Positions 1-13,538 of a stretch of DNA of 64,000 bases are shown here, one piece after another. Numbering within the stretch: position 1 is the stretch's first letter; every line of letters starts with the position of its first letter. This DNA is from Parietaria judaica. Taxonomy: Eukaryota; Streptophyta; Magnoliopsida; Rosales; Urticaceae. The DNA is taken from assembly GCA_954871525.1 (NCBI GenBank), contig OX940861.1, forward strand, positions 6,990,842 to 7,054,841. The letters are read 5' to 3'. The notes beneath the pieces are model-generated. The model did no database searches. It saw only the letters and a list, made by a program, of their open reading frames with translations, and was not told where the DNA came from. The translations under genes and the position numbers were made by a program.

Positions 1-741
1 GATTCAACAGGACACGCAGATGGTGGCGACTAGCAAGAGGAGGTCTATCAGAAGGTACAATTCAAAGCTTATGTTTCTTCATTATGCCGAGTTCAAGAAA
101 GTATGATTCAATGTTTTTTGCACATTATTTGCAGATCAAACAGGTGAAGGATCTCTACTTACCTGAAATCAACTCGGATTCATGGAGGTCGTTGGCGATT
201 TTTTTCTTTGGTTTTGTCATGTAATTTCTGTTTATTCGTGTTTATTGGAATTATAAATGTATGTTAATTCGAATTGTAAATGTAGGTTTATTATTTATTC
301 GTGTAAATATATGTTAATTCGAATTGTGAATTTGGTTAATGTTTTTTAATTCAAATTGTTTTAAATTATTTATATGGTTAATTCGTATTATTGTTTGTTA
401 AGAAATTTGAACTTTTATTTTAAAAACAGAAAAACGTTTTTATATTTAAATTTGAAATTTATTTTTGAATTTGGAATTCAAATATTTGTTTCCTAATTTA
501 TTATTTTATTAATTTTTAAAAAAAATTAAAATAAATTCATACCATATAATTAAGAGCATTTAAATATTAATAATAGATATATAAATCTGAATTTTAATAT
601 TAATTATTATTAATAATAATAAGGGTAGATAAGTCATTTTATATCAGTTAATGTGGTTTATTGGCTATTGCACAAAATTAACCAATCAGTGGCTATTTTA
701 ACAATTTTAAACTATTAATAAGGCTAGTTAGCTTAAGCTCC
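1..741. other. AT-rich repeat relic at left edge, possibly the end of a Pack-MULE-like element
   Basis: Positions 3-224 form an open frame truncated by the window edge, but I recognise no domain. Downstream, short degenerate repeats of the type 'cgtgtttatt...gttaattcgaattg' resemble, in reverse complement, the 42-bp tandem repeats at 40720-40861. Around 655-715 the words 'ttggctattgcacaaaatt' and 'tggctatttta' resemble the right terminus of the element at 40342-41652. I infer that this is the degraded right half of a related element, whose outer end was lost where the inverted repeat at 742 begins. No gene can be supported. Confidence 0.35.
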
Positions 742-2293
<1,552 letters not shown>

Positions 2294-3498
2294 ATTAGGT
2301 TTAGTCGGCAAATTAGCTTCTCCAAACAAATTAATATACAATTGATAATTGATATCATGATCGACTTTTGTGAATTCAAGTAATTATCACTAATCAAGTA
2401 AAGAAAAAAAAATATAAATTAAAAATTATTAAAAAAAAAGTTTGGGTATTTTTTCCGTTAACGGCCACATGGCAGATGTTAACGGAAAAATTGACGTTTT
2501 CATGCCAAAGTCACGGTCAACGCACGTTGGATATTTTTGCAGTTTTAAAGATTGGGTACACGGAAGGCACGTTGTCCAAATGTTAGGTATTTTTGCCATA
2601 ATTTTTCCTATGAATATATCTTTAACTCAGCCCAAAAAATGAACTGAATTATGTGATCATTCATGTTTATCTCATCATTGGGTGAACTGTATTATATTAT
2701 TAAAGAAAATTTAAAAGTAAAGAAAATAAATTACTATTAGGGTGAGAGACATCTGAATATCTTGATAGATATACATTGTCTAGCAAAATCTAGAGCAATC
2801 ATAAAAACGATCAGTGTGTGAAAGTCTGTTTGTTTTATATACACAATTTAAAGTCATTAAAAAGTCACGTTGATTGCTCAATATAGAGTGGATAATAGGT
2901 CTTGTCTTCGTGCGTTCTCAACTTGTTGCTTTGCTTATATTTGTGTTCAATATTTTCACTAATTATTTAATCAACCATACCAATTTCTTTATATGTTTGA
3001 TATAAAAATCAAACCTTATAATGTATAAAATTGTTAAGAGTTTGAAGCTTAACTATAGTATTGGTAGAGTTTCACTATCTAAAGTTAATATATATATATA
3101 ATATGTGTGTGTGTGTTTGTGTGTGTGTATAAATTAAGATTATATATGGTGATTAAGCAGACAACTCTAAATGACCCATTACCTAACTTGTGCATGAACT
3201 AAATAACCCGTTTCAGCTTCCACAAAATCACTTAAACAATAATAATTCTCTGATTAGTGATAAATATTCAGTTAAAGAGTTAATCACTGTCGGCTGTCCA
3301 TGAAACAGTCACAAAATATGCATTAGGACTAGTGTTTTTATATTAGTTTTATCTTAATATGCAAATCCAAACTTATTAAAAATCATCTGGATAGTAACAT
3401 GAATAATAATGTGATTGATTTTTAAAATTAAATTATCATCGCCTAATTATGTATGTATTTATTTGATAATTTGCAATGATCATATTATATTAAATATA
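2294..3498. other. Intergenic, AT-rich, no gene seen
   Basis: Positions 2440-2610 hold a diverged repeat in which 'gggtattttttccgtta' and 'ggtatttttgccata' recur; this looks like a decayed Mutator-type terminus, but the boundaries are not clear. A short TA/TG microsatellite lies near 3090-3130. No codon-like structure, RNA gene or promoter is supported. Confidence 0.5.
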
Positions 3499-3702
3499 GG
3501 GTTATTTGCACCAAAATATTTTAACATTTTACTACTTTAATATCTCAAGTTCCTTTTTTAGCAGCTAAAATGCCTAACACTACATTTTTTTTTTGTTGTT
3601 GTTGCAACTTAATGTGGCACAACATGCCACGTCACATAAATAAAATTTTAAAAGATTATTTGCAGCGTGTAGTAAATGTTTAAGTATTTTTGCCTCAAAC
3701 CC
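3499..3702. mobile_element. Small MITE with about 35-bp terminal inverted repeats
   Basis: The left end GGGTTATTTGCACCAAAATA continues into 'aacattttactac'. The right end, read in reverse complement, gives GGGTTTGAGGCAAAAATACT followed by 'aaacatttactac'. The flanking 9-mers (ttaaatata and ttagctgta) agree at 6 of 9 positions, which may be an eroded target duplication. No coding capacity. Confidence 0.5.
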
Positions 3703-3991
3703 TTAGCTGTAAAACATATCTAGAAAGTTAATTTTTTTTTTTTGAAAGATTATCTAGAAAGTTAATTTTAATGTACCAATGAGTCATTATCTTTTGAAAA
3801 TTGTGGGGGCAAAAAGAATATATCTTTGCTTCTCAACTATTTACGATAATAATGTAGCTTTAGGACAGCAATTCAGAAAGGTTAATTATATCCTATCTAG
3901 TTGGTCAAGAAAAATAAATACTACTGTGTAATAAGATATTCAACATGAGACATTTGATATATTATACCTTAATTTACTTAATTAAACCTGC

Positions 3992-3993
<2 letters not shown>

Positions 3994-4033
<40 letters not shown>
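3994..4033. repeat. (TA)n microsatellite
   Basis: Uninterrupted TA dinucleotides of about 20 units. Reading frames through it encode only Ile-Tyr repeats and are not genes. Confidence 0.95.
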
Positions 4034-4036
<3 letters not shown>

Positions 4037-4188
4037 GAGACACCATTATGCTTGTCTCTATCACCTTATGGTCATTATTCCTCTAATACTTGACATATTT
4101 ATGATTGGATCATTGACTATTAATCACCAAGAAGAGCAGTCTGAATTCGTTCCAGGGTGTAGACAAAAGGATGATGATGCATTGACTC

Positions 4189-4190
<2 letters not shown>

Positions 4191-4247
<57 letters not shown>
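4191..4247. repeat. (GA)n microsatellite
   Basis: About 28 GA units. It produces artefactual Arg-Glu frames on the plus strand and Ser-Leu frames on the minus strand. Confidence 0.95.
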
Positions 4248-4250
<3 letters not shown>

Positions 4251-5203
4251 TCTAATGATATTCCAAGAAAAAACCAATTGGACAAAAAGTGTGTATAAGT
4301 CAAAACCAAATTAGGCAAGCAATTTCCAAAGCTACCAATCAGTTTCATGCATATATATATATTATATTAATTTTTAACAATTTTTCTCTTTCTCGTTCCT
4401 AGAACAATTCTAGGAAAATGTGTGAATCAGATAGTTGAAGAAGTGGTATTGTCTCTCGTGTATGATACTTTTTCAACACGCAATATATGTTTGTTCGTAG
4501 CAAAATCAAAGAATTGTTGTATAAGGTTTTAGCTGTGTTCTCATTTGAAAGCAGTGCACACATCTCTTTCTCTCTTTGCGCCGTTTTCTCACTCCTAATG
4601 TTAGTGAGTGATAACTAGGTACGTACGTATTGGTTTCTTGGCTAGCTACAGAATTTTATTTACTTTAATATGCTCGGGTTTTCTCGGTTTTGACTCGAGC
4701 ATGATGTTTCGTGTTTTCTTTATATATAATTGTGGTCACGCGGGGATAAATATGAGGCTACATGCTAGTCATTTTTACTTTCATTTGTTCTATTTTTATT
4801 CAAATGATTAATTATATATCTCGGTCTTTTACTCCATATATAGTCATCATTTGTGAAATCTTCATTGCTTAGAGTTACGTCTCACTTGCTCACTTTCGTC
4901 TTCCATTGAATTTTTAGTGATTTTTTTTTTAATTAAGTAGAATAGTTGAGGCTCCTGAAAATCATTACAATCCATTGTATAAATTTGGAATTATATCTAT
5001 CTTTTGTAAATGATATAAAACATTCTATAAAGGTGATTCGGTGTGGACAGTCCTAACAAGTTTTCAAAGCAAGCCATTAGTGGCCGTCGATCGAGTCCGT
5101 GTGGGATCCACCCACCCACGGAAGAGATTGCTTGCGGTATATAAGTGAATAGTGATTGGTTGAAAAACGCATCGATTCAAGGAGGACTAACTGTGGGAAG
5201 GTT

Positions 5204-5932
5204 CCTTTCCGGGAACTTTGCCTTAGGGCGCTTGAAGTTCTTGGCAAAGACGACTTGGAGCTCTTTTGTGGCCTTATTTGGGCGGCTTGGACCGACCGCA
5301 ACTCCCGGTTATTCGATAACCATCCACAAGGACCGACCACATGGGTGGAGAAAGTAGTATGTTGGTTCACTAGCTACAAGTTGAGTAATAGGGTGGCGGA
5401 GACGGCCGTGATAGCCGAACCTACTAGACAAACCAATTGGTGTGCCGCGGCTAACGGGGGCATAAAGCTCAATGTGGATGCGGCGTGGGAGGTGGAAACG
5501 GGACGTGCGGCGATAGGTGTCATCGTGCGGGACCATCGGGGCGACCTTCTCGGAGTACAAGCCTTGCTTCTTGAGGAGGTGGACTCGGCACTCACCGCGG
5601 AATGCCATGCGATCTACAAAGGACTTCTCTTTGTCAAGGAGTGTGGATGGCGGGTCTCGGAAACGGAGACGGATTGCCTAAGAGCAATACAACTCGTCAA
5701 AGGGGAACGACTCAATAGCGTACAAGGGCCGATCCTCGCGGGAATTAGAAAGCTCTCCCGGGAGGTTGGGCGGCCCGGGACTTGCCGATGGATCCCAAGA
5801 ACTTGTAACGAGGCCGCTAACCATGTTGCTAAGACACGTCTTGTAGGGTCAATTCCCGACATGTGGTCGAGTAATTGTCCCGATTGGCTTGTAATTTTCA
5901 TCAATAGGGATTTACCCCCTAGTTCTACTTAA
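5204..5932 (+). pseudogene. LINE ORF2 C-terminal fragment with RNase H-like (RVT_3) domain
   Basis: About 242 codons remain open to a TAA stop. The N-terminal third has the plant LINE motif LIWAAWTDRNSRLF. The RNase H-like domain follows, with KLNVDAAW, IGVIVRDHRG, AECHAIYKGL, ETDCLRAI and WIPRTCNEAANHVAK. These supply the usual acidic positions (D in NVDAAW, E in AECHA, D in ETDCL). Reverse transcriptase and endonuclease are missing, so the copy is dead. The open frame continues upstream of 5204 into unrelated host sequence, which is a fusion by chance; there is no ATG start at the head of that longer frame. Confidence 0.85.
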
Positions 5933-5960
5933 TGAATTTTAGCTTCCATCAAAAAAAAAA
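5204..5960 (+). mobile_element. 5'-truncated LINE insertion with poly(A) tail and 15-bp target duplication
   Basis: The 15-bp sequence AACTGTGGGAAGGTT occurs at 5189-5203 and again at 5960-5974. Between the copies lies a fragment that ends in a run of A (5951-5961), the structure left by target-primed reverse transcription. Only the 3' end of the element is present: the end of ORF2, with its RNase H-like domain, plus a short 3' UTR. The base composition (GC-rich) differs sharply from the AT-rich surroundings. The perfect duplication points to a fairly recent insertion. Confidence 0.9.
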
Positions 5961-5974
5961 ACTGTGGGAAGGTT

Positions 5975-8449
5975 TAAAGTGGGCCCATCGAACTCGAGAA
6001 ACATCCATCCACGCCGTTGAAATTATAAGGTCCACGCCTTCTCACCTGTGGATCACACTAGTAAGCAAATTTTTTTTTTCTTCTCTGGGTTATTAATTAT
6101 TATTATTATTATTATTTTAATAGACAGAGCTCGGAATCAAGGTTTAAAAAGCCCCGTTATACCTGCGATAAGCCTCTTCAGCGGACAATAGATTTTTTTT
6201 TTTTTTCGTTCAACTTTTGCAAAAATATTTCATTAATTTTGTGGTATAGTTATAAAATCAGATCGTCACAACTGGTATTGGTTTTTAAACCTCTTACGAC
6301 TCCATCGACATATCCGCACCGCCTTCTATAAACCTGTAAATTAAACTTGCGGGTGGTTCGGGGTAAGCAGTCTCTGTGATATCCGTATAATATAAATTAA
6401 AACATAAGAGTAACATATTAAATATTAATTACATCTCATCTTGATATGTATTTGCTTATATATGTATATAAATATATATATATATATAAGTGAGTGTTTT
6501 TATTTCATAAACAGCTTAATATATATATATATATATATTCAGTAGTATTGTATTGCTCTAGAATGTTGGTTCTGCCGATAAATCGGTTGCCGTTTTCGAA
6601 GGTTATCGATGGAAAACTAATAAACCTGCAGCTTATCATTACCGACACTTATCGAGAATTATTGATGGATTATAGACACTTATCGAGGATTATTGATGAA
6701 AAACCACTAAAATAGTTTTAATAATATATTTACTAAGTTTACATATGTAAATAAAATATAGTCTTGTTCTCACATATATAAATAGTCCAATAAAATCATG
6801 TCATATAGTCAAATAAATGTAAATAAAATCATGTCATTTAATGTACTTTCGTCGAAAATTGTTGAAAAGTGCAACTTTTTTTTTAAGTACTCAATATTTT
6901 ATTATTTTTATACTGTTTTTACGGATAATTGATTGGTATGAAATATTTGCCGATGACTATCGGCAAGACGGATAATCAACGATTATTGAGGATAATCGTG
7001 AAAATTTTGAACTTTTGTTATAAGACTCCATTAATGCACTTAACTTATGATCATACTAGATCGTAGACTGCTAGTTGTTATTTGGTCCAAAGGGTCAATG
7101 AGCAATATATTCATCTAAGAATATATATTGATTAATGAACTCTTGACTTTTTGTAGTAATCATGATGATTTCTAATTATTGTGCTTAGTTTTTGTGTAAG
7201 ATTGTGATGTTCCCTTTTTAATGTTCCCATTCAAACATATTTTCTGTACTAATTTATTATGAATATTTACAATTAAAACAGCAAAATAAAAAGAAATTAG
7301 ATCTTAATCTCAATTTTTTGGGATTAGAAACACATATATATGGGTTGAACTTTAAATAAATAATGGATTTTTTATATATACAATTTGTTGGCATTTTAAT
7401 ATGATAGTGTAGAATATTATTGTATACACCTTCCAAGATTAACTTCTTTGGTTTGATACTCGACACCGTAATGCAGTCGATCTTGTATATAAAATTACAA
7501 AATTTGTATATAATAAATTTACTATAAAGTTTGAAGAGACAGGTACGACGTATATTAGGTGAATTTAATAATTGTATAAATACTCGGGTACGTACCGTGC
7601 CATGCAGATTTTGAGAGTTGACTAAATGAAAACTAATAATAGGTACTCTGAAACCGAAGAAGAAAGTAATATAGAATAAAAAAGAGACATGAACACCTTA
7701 TTGCTCTGTTCTACAGTATCATCAGAAACCAGTCGTTAGCGGCGGTTAGGTGAATGAAATCACTGTTTATGAGCATTATTTATAATATATGTATATATTT
7801 GTTGGTGATTTTTTTATAATATTTTTTTTTTTATAGTTTTTTCATGTTACGATAGTCTTTAATTTGAGTCTCGAGGTTGAAAAGTCAAGAAAAGTAGAGA
7901 TTATAAAAGGGAATTCTTGAGTTGTATTATGGTTGGACAATAGTCTATAGAGTATAGAATATATAGTCTATATATATGATTATATTTATATACACACACA
8001 CTCGATACTCAGCAGTAGATTAGAGAATTGGCTTTGTTTTTTTTTTTTAACAAAAATTGGCTTTGTTATATCTCGTATAGGAAATACTAAAGAGCTAGCC
8101 TATTTAAAATTGGATTATAAATATAATAACACACGATTTTAACGCTAAAAATATATAATAATATACATAAGAAAATGTTAAATATACATTTCGATAACCA
8201 TGCATAGAAAAACGTTGCACAAACAAATCAATCCATCTAAAATCACTAATATATAACCCAAAATACATCCCAAAACCACACCTTATTATGTATATAACAA
8301 AAAACTAAAGTAGCTCCTTCATGCAACAAACAAATGTCAAAAGAAAAGTAAATCTTTGAAGAAGAAAAAAATACCTTTTTTTTTTTTTTTTTTTGTCCAC
8401 ATGACCCACAGCAGTGAAAAAATTAAAATAAAATTAATAAATTAATTAA
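5975..8449. other. Intergenic, AT-rich, decayed repeats, no gene seen
   Basis: A segment starting near 6138 with 'caaggtttaaaaagccccg' resembles the left end of the hAT-like family seen at 18661 and 41678, but I could not find its right end. Around 6570-7000, words such as 'ttatcgatgg', 'cttatcgagaattattgatgg' and 'cggataat' recur, suggesting another decayed element. Short TA runs lie at 6470-6540. A poly-T run at about 8376-8394 follows the VQ gene's 3' end. No coding region is supported. Confidence 0.45.
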
Positions 8450-8974
8450 TTAACCCCTACCGGAGTTCCGAAGACCCGATGACGGTGAAGTCAGCGGGAA
8501 TAGATTCAGGAGCTCGGGAGGGTTCGACCCTCTCGGCGTACTCAACGGCGAAGGGTGCATATAGAACCCCCTTTCCTCAGAATATTCCACCGGAGATTCC
8601 CCCGGCGACGGGGAGCCCGAGCTCAAGAACAGTGACTCCGACCCCAGCGGCGTCACCGGCGAGTCGAGCCACATCATCTTCCGCGGCGACGAGCCGCCGA
8701 TGCTGGCGAGGCTGAGCTTGATCTCCAGCTTCCTCATCGCCTGCCTGCGGTCCTGCAGCTTGAACGGGGACCGGCGCGGGCCAGTCGGAGCGACCGGGAC
8801 GTTTGCGAGCCTAGAGGGCAGCGTCACCGGGAGCTTCTCGCTGTCACCGGACGAGCCGGTCAGCTTCTGGACCAATTCCTTGAACGTGGTAGGATCCGCT
8901 TGAACGAACGTCGTCGGCGTCGGAGATGAACTGTTGCTCGTACTCGCCAAGTTTTTCGGATATGTTCTCTCCAT
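8450..8974 (-). CDS. VQ-motif protein (VQ31/VQ4-like)
   Basis: This intronless gene encodes 174 aa. The start is the ATG at 8974; the frame is open two codons further, but only from a TTG. The VQ motif FKELVQKLTG is at residues 31-40, preceded by FVQADPTT. C-terminal features match the VQ4/VQ31 group: a basic PFKLQDRRQAMRKLEIKL segment, several Ser-Pro sites, then ERGFYMHPSPLSTPR and LFPLTSP. VQ proteins are nuclear cofactors that bind WRKY factors, and the Ser-Pro sites in this group are known MAP-kinase targets; both are family knowledge, not tested here. No intron is typical of the family. A TATA box lies 84-90 bp upstream of the ATG. The assignment to the VQ31/VQ4 branch is by motif order and is less certain than the family. 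Confidence 0.9.
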   Translation of the reverse strand: MERTYPKNLASTSNSSSPTPTTFVQADPTTFKELVQKLTGSSGDSEKLPVTLPSRLANVPVAPTGPRRSPFKLQDRRQAMRKLEIKLSLASIGGSSPRKMMWLDSPVTPLGSESLFLSSGSPSPGESPVEYSEERGFYMHPSPLSTPRGSNPPELLNLFPLTSPSSGLRNSGRG

Positions 8975-9057
8975 GATCAAAATTCAAACCAGTAGTGTGT
9001 ATATATATGTGTATGTATGTATAGATTTGATGGAGCGATGAGGGTTTTGGGAGAGAG

Positions 9058-9064
9058 ATTTATA
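9058..9064 (-). promoter_or_regulatory. TATA box of the VQ gene
   Basis: On the minus strand this reads TATAAAT in a GC-containing context, about 85 bp upstream of the VQ start codon. That would give a 5' UTR of about 50-60 nt. The spacing is right, but the site is otherwise a sequence match only. Confidence 0.6.
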
Positions 9065-10950
9065 GGAGTGATTTGGTGAGTGGGTTTTTGGGAAGCCTTG
9101 GACTTTTGTGTGGGTGACTTCTTCTATAATTTACCTTAAATAACATGTTCATACAGAGTTGTGAAATTTGATTGTGGAACAGGGGTATTTTGGGAATTTC
9201 ACTAGTTTATATCTGTTGGTGCCGTTTATTTGTTCTTTATAACGCGAGATAGAGAAACAAAAAGCTCGTGAGAATAAAATTTGCAAGCAATAAGCGGACG
9301 CATCTTCAAAATAGTGAACCAATATAATTGTTGGTATCGTTTTCTATTTTTGTTTTGTCAATATTGTTTTCTTTTCTTGACATGAGGATTATGATTTAAT
9401 CCTATACATATTCAAAGATTTAACCATGACTGCAATTTGATAAATTTGTACTTTAATATATGTATAACGTGTTTTAATTTTGTATGTGATTGAGAAATGA
9501 ATTCGGAAAAAAAAATATGTATACCGTCGTAAAGATATTCTCCTAACAATATATTTATGTACTGATTTCTGAATGTATATTGAAAATTTAATGTTACAAA
9601 ACAGTGTTATGTATATATTAGCTCCCGGAATTTCTTAAAACCGTTCCCTGGCTAAATTCTTAAAATCGCAACCATAAACGGTGAATCCCCAGTAATTAAT
9701 TCAAACATTTTGATTTTAAATCGGCAATGAAAATCATAAATCAGCTAATAGACTTTTGTGTGTTGGGTTAGGAACTTAGCATCAAGAATATACGTTCTTA
9801 CGGTCAGTTCCCAGAAAATTACCTACTCATATATATATGTGTGTGTGTTTGTATATTATAGTGTTATTTTCCTTGAAGTTGAAAGTTTGAATAATAAGTT
9901 ATATTTAATAATATTGATAAACAATGAAACAGCTACATAGGAGAAAGAAGAAGATTGAGAGAAGAAACATGGTTGAAACTTGATAAGGACTTTAACATTG
10001 AACCTTATCTACTATTGGAACCATCAGATATGGACTTGATTTCAAGATCTAAGATAATAATCTACCACCATTAAAATCACAGAATATCTTAGCCCTTTTC
10101 TAATTTTTTTTGGTGTTCAGATTTTTGTTAGGTGGGTGACAAAATAGTCTAGCTACAATGTAAATTAGCATATATAATATAATATGCTTTTAAATATGTC
10201 AAACTGGTCACTTGATTAGCATTTTCTGGACACTTTTCCCAGGCTTTTCCCTTGATTGCAGCCAATTATTGAAGCCGTTTTGCTGTCAAACAAATTAAAA
10301 TGTAGCCATCATCATCACATTTTTATCTTACTGTTACCTCTAAAGTTGCCTATTATTAAGCCCCTGTTTGAAAAACAAATAAGAATTTTTTGTTGAAAAA
10401 TCGTCGAGTTTTCGTTTACTCGGGCTTCCCGGCATATGAAAGCTCTTTGATTATAGTTTATTGCTCTTGGCAAATAGGTATTCTTAGCGGCAATGTTACC
10501 AAATAATTAAAAGAACATACTTGTTATAGGTATCTCTTCTCTTTCGATAACTTTTTTTTTTTTCCTTTTTCGCTCGATTATACTTGTTTGGTTCTCGCGT
10601 TCAATATATTTTTAAAATTATTTTTTTCCCAATTCATATATGGGTTGGGGATTAAAGTCTACAAAATGTCTAAAATGAAGTTCCACAATCATATTCAAAT
10701 GTCTGTATAGCTCTTGCTATCAATTAATTGGTATCTCAATCACATTCAAACTTAATTGTCATCAATCATCACAAAATCCCCAAGATATATGTATTTTTAT
10801 TATAAAAAAGAAGCCTTTCACGTATATCTTTCATTCTACCTTCCTTTGTTTTTTCCTCTGCATTTTCACGTGTGACGTTTCTTCTTTCATATTCAAATGC
10901 ACACTTTCTCTGCAATATAATAGTCCATTAATAATTCAGCATAAAGAATT
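9065..10950. other. Intergenic upstream of the VQ gene, no gene seen
   Basis: AT-rich, with no sustained codon structure on either strand. Short TG/TA tracts occur near 9828-9850. The region nearest 9065-9200 is presumably the VQ promoter. Confidence 0.45.
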
Positions 10951-10959
10951 ATAATTGTT

Positions 10960-11600
10960 TTGATGCGGATCCTGATAGCGGTATTGGACTAACTAGCGGT
11001 AATGGAGCTCGTGAGCATAACGGGAATGGTATTTACTTGGTTTCCACATCTGAATTCGTGGTCTAAGTAAAGCCATTAGTAATTATGTTAGTAATAATTA
11101 TGTTAGTGGGATGTATTTATTTTCTGAGTAGTCCAAGGGTTAAGTATGATATTAATTAGTGTTTTGAGTCATGTACTAGCCTTAAAAGGCATTTATGGTC
11201 ATGGACTTGGTGCTCTCTTTATGGAGCTGTGTTTGGGTCTTTGTAGAGAAGTTGGAAAGCCTTAGAATCAGGCTGGAGGGGATGTACGAATTTGTAACCC
11301 ATCAGCTCTATTTAAAAAGCAAGAATGCAATGAGAAGGCAGATTATGATTGATAAAAAAAACCCTCTCAAAGTTATCTTTGTGAAAACCCTCTTATCTCT
11401 TGGTGGATTCCTTGAGTGGCGAGTGTAGAAACTTATCTTTCGGTGGATTCCGGGAGTGGCGTTTCTTGTACCAGAAACTTATCTTTCGGTGGATTCCGGG
11501 AGTGGCGTTTCTTCTATCCTAGGCTTATCTTGGTGGATTCCGAGTGGCGCCGTTGTTATCTTTACTTTTCGTCTTGCTTTGTCAATATACTAGACCTGGG
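10960..11600. repeat. LTR-like relic with four tandem ~46-bp units
   Basis: From about 11390 to 11555 a unit containing 'cttatctttcggtggattcc' plus 'gagtggcg' is repeated about four times, with two copies (11429-11474 and 11475-11522) nearly identical. Upstream, a short frame ends in a stop at about 11071, followed by AT-rich sequence and 'aaccctctcaaagttatc'. The arrangement resembles the end of a retrotransposon coding region followed by an LTR/leader with internal repeats. I could not find both LTR ends or a target duplication, so the class is unproven. Confidence 0.45.
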
Positions 11601-13529
11601 TGTTACCGGTCCGGTATCATGTTTTTTTAAGGAGTCTAGTTCTTAATTTATCTATCAATACAATACCATGGTACTTTAGGTTCTTATGTAAGCATTAATT
11701 TAATTCATACATGATAACGTAAACCAATTCTCTAATATTGCATAAAACATTATTAGCTAAGATATTAGAACAAGATGATTTTCACATATGAATTTTAGAT
11801 CAAGAAAACGTACCTTGATCCATGACACGAACAGTAGCGAAAACGATTAATCACCGGAATTGCGCTTCTCTCTCTTAACCTCTTTAGTGTGACAAGCTTT
11901 CTTTGATGGAGAGGAAAACTTAGGTAGGTAGAGAGATGACCAATTCTTAGGGTTTTATTTATATATATCCACCATCAGAGTATGATAAGAATTTACATTT
12001 ATTTAATAAAACTAATTAGATTTATATATATTAATAAACCAATTAATTATAATAATACCCAATGAGCCACACGTGAGTCCAACATCCTATTCACAAATTT
12101 TTTGAGCGAAGCCTGTGGCGTTTATAATAAATAAATAAATATATAACTATTTAATAAATAAAAACTTTATATTATATAATGTCTACGTAAAGAAATTTAG
12201 TGGTAATAATTTAAACAAGCATAATAATATGTTTCCTAAGATTTATTGAATTTTTCATCTTATTGAAAAAAATATGGATCATGATTATATTATATATGTT
12301 CCCTAATGGACAACAAGGAGATATAATTCTTAAATTATCCCTATAACTAATGATTATACCTTTTTTTTTTTTGTGTGTGTGCATATATAGTCTAGTAGGA
12401 GATAGTTACGTAGGTGGAAGAGATAAGTATTTATCAGTACTGTCATTTTCTAAAGAATAATAATAATACGTATGCTTAATGTTATTCATGAAAAAGAAAG
12501 TTAATTTCGTGTTTAATATACATGGACAGATGGGTCGCTTATTCTTTCTATTTATCCTATAAATATAGTAGACTTTTGAGTATATAGCTATAGATGTTGA
12601 GAAGCGAATAAATAAAGGGTTCCAAGTTCCAACGAATATTTTTGGAATTAAAATAGATAAGATTAGAGGTAGGTGTTTGATGATATCGTGTCTCATTTTC
12701 GGTACGCAAGAAATGTTCTTTCATTTTCAACAAAGAATGTAACTGAAGCCGAATTGAGAAGAGAAAGTGATGATTCAATCTATAATGTATAAAGGCCACG
12801 ATAAAAGTACTTTTTTGAACTACTCAAAATTTAACTGCATATTCCTAATATTATTTGATCATGTTCGGATAATTGTAAATTCCAAGTGACTTATATTATG
12901 ACTAATAAGTTAAATATCAATTGTCACATTTTAACATGCCGCCGTATTCCACTTTCTCTCGAATTTAAAGATGCTAACCATGAAGTCGGGAGTTCGTAAC
13001 TCCACATTCGGGGTTAACATCTTCGATTTTGGTGTTGTTTTATTAAACAAAGCCTAGATCTTGTGTAGGACCATTGTAATCCAACTTTGGGATTTAGCAT
13101 CAACATCACTTTTATTAACTCCATTGTCGGTGATGCTAAAAAAATGACAGGCATTTGACGGATGAATCATAACCAAGTTACTAAGAACTTACATGTGCAT
13201 GAGAAGAATTATTTTTAGTACTTTTAACACGATATTATAAAATTAAAAATATATCGTAAAATTTTGTGTACTTAAGCTAATTTTACCTGTATTTACCCAT
13301 CATTCAATAATACAGTACCCAAAAAATAAATAAAAGGAAAAACAGGAAAAAAAAAAAAAAAGGTTAGTGATCAAACTATAATGGGTTAATTTGTGTATAA
13401 ATGCCCACCCATGCTGAAAGTGCTGAGTCCATCTTTTATATTTTAGGCCCATTTTTCAGGAACCGATTGGCACATCTTAAATTTTTATAGTCAATTTAAA
13501 GTAGAGGCCAAACATTTTCTACCCATTTT
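11601..13529. other. Intergenic, AT-rich, no gene seen
   Basis: No coding frames of credible composition, no RNA gene and no element with clear ends. It contains homopolymer runs near 12361 and 13340. Confidence 0.45.
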
Positions 13530-13538
13530 TAGTTTCAA

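Larger units (their letters stand above)
3703..5188. other. Intergenic with microsatellites, no gene seen
   Basis: Apart from the TA and GA tracts listed separately, this stretch is AT-rich and has no frame with coding character. The 5050-5188 part is the host DNA into which the LINE at 5204 inserted. Confidence 0.5.

Noticed and set aside
5156..5203. N-terminal extension of the LINE RNase H frame
   Set aside because: This part is host DNA including the target duplication; the frame has no ATG there and is open by chance.
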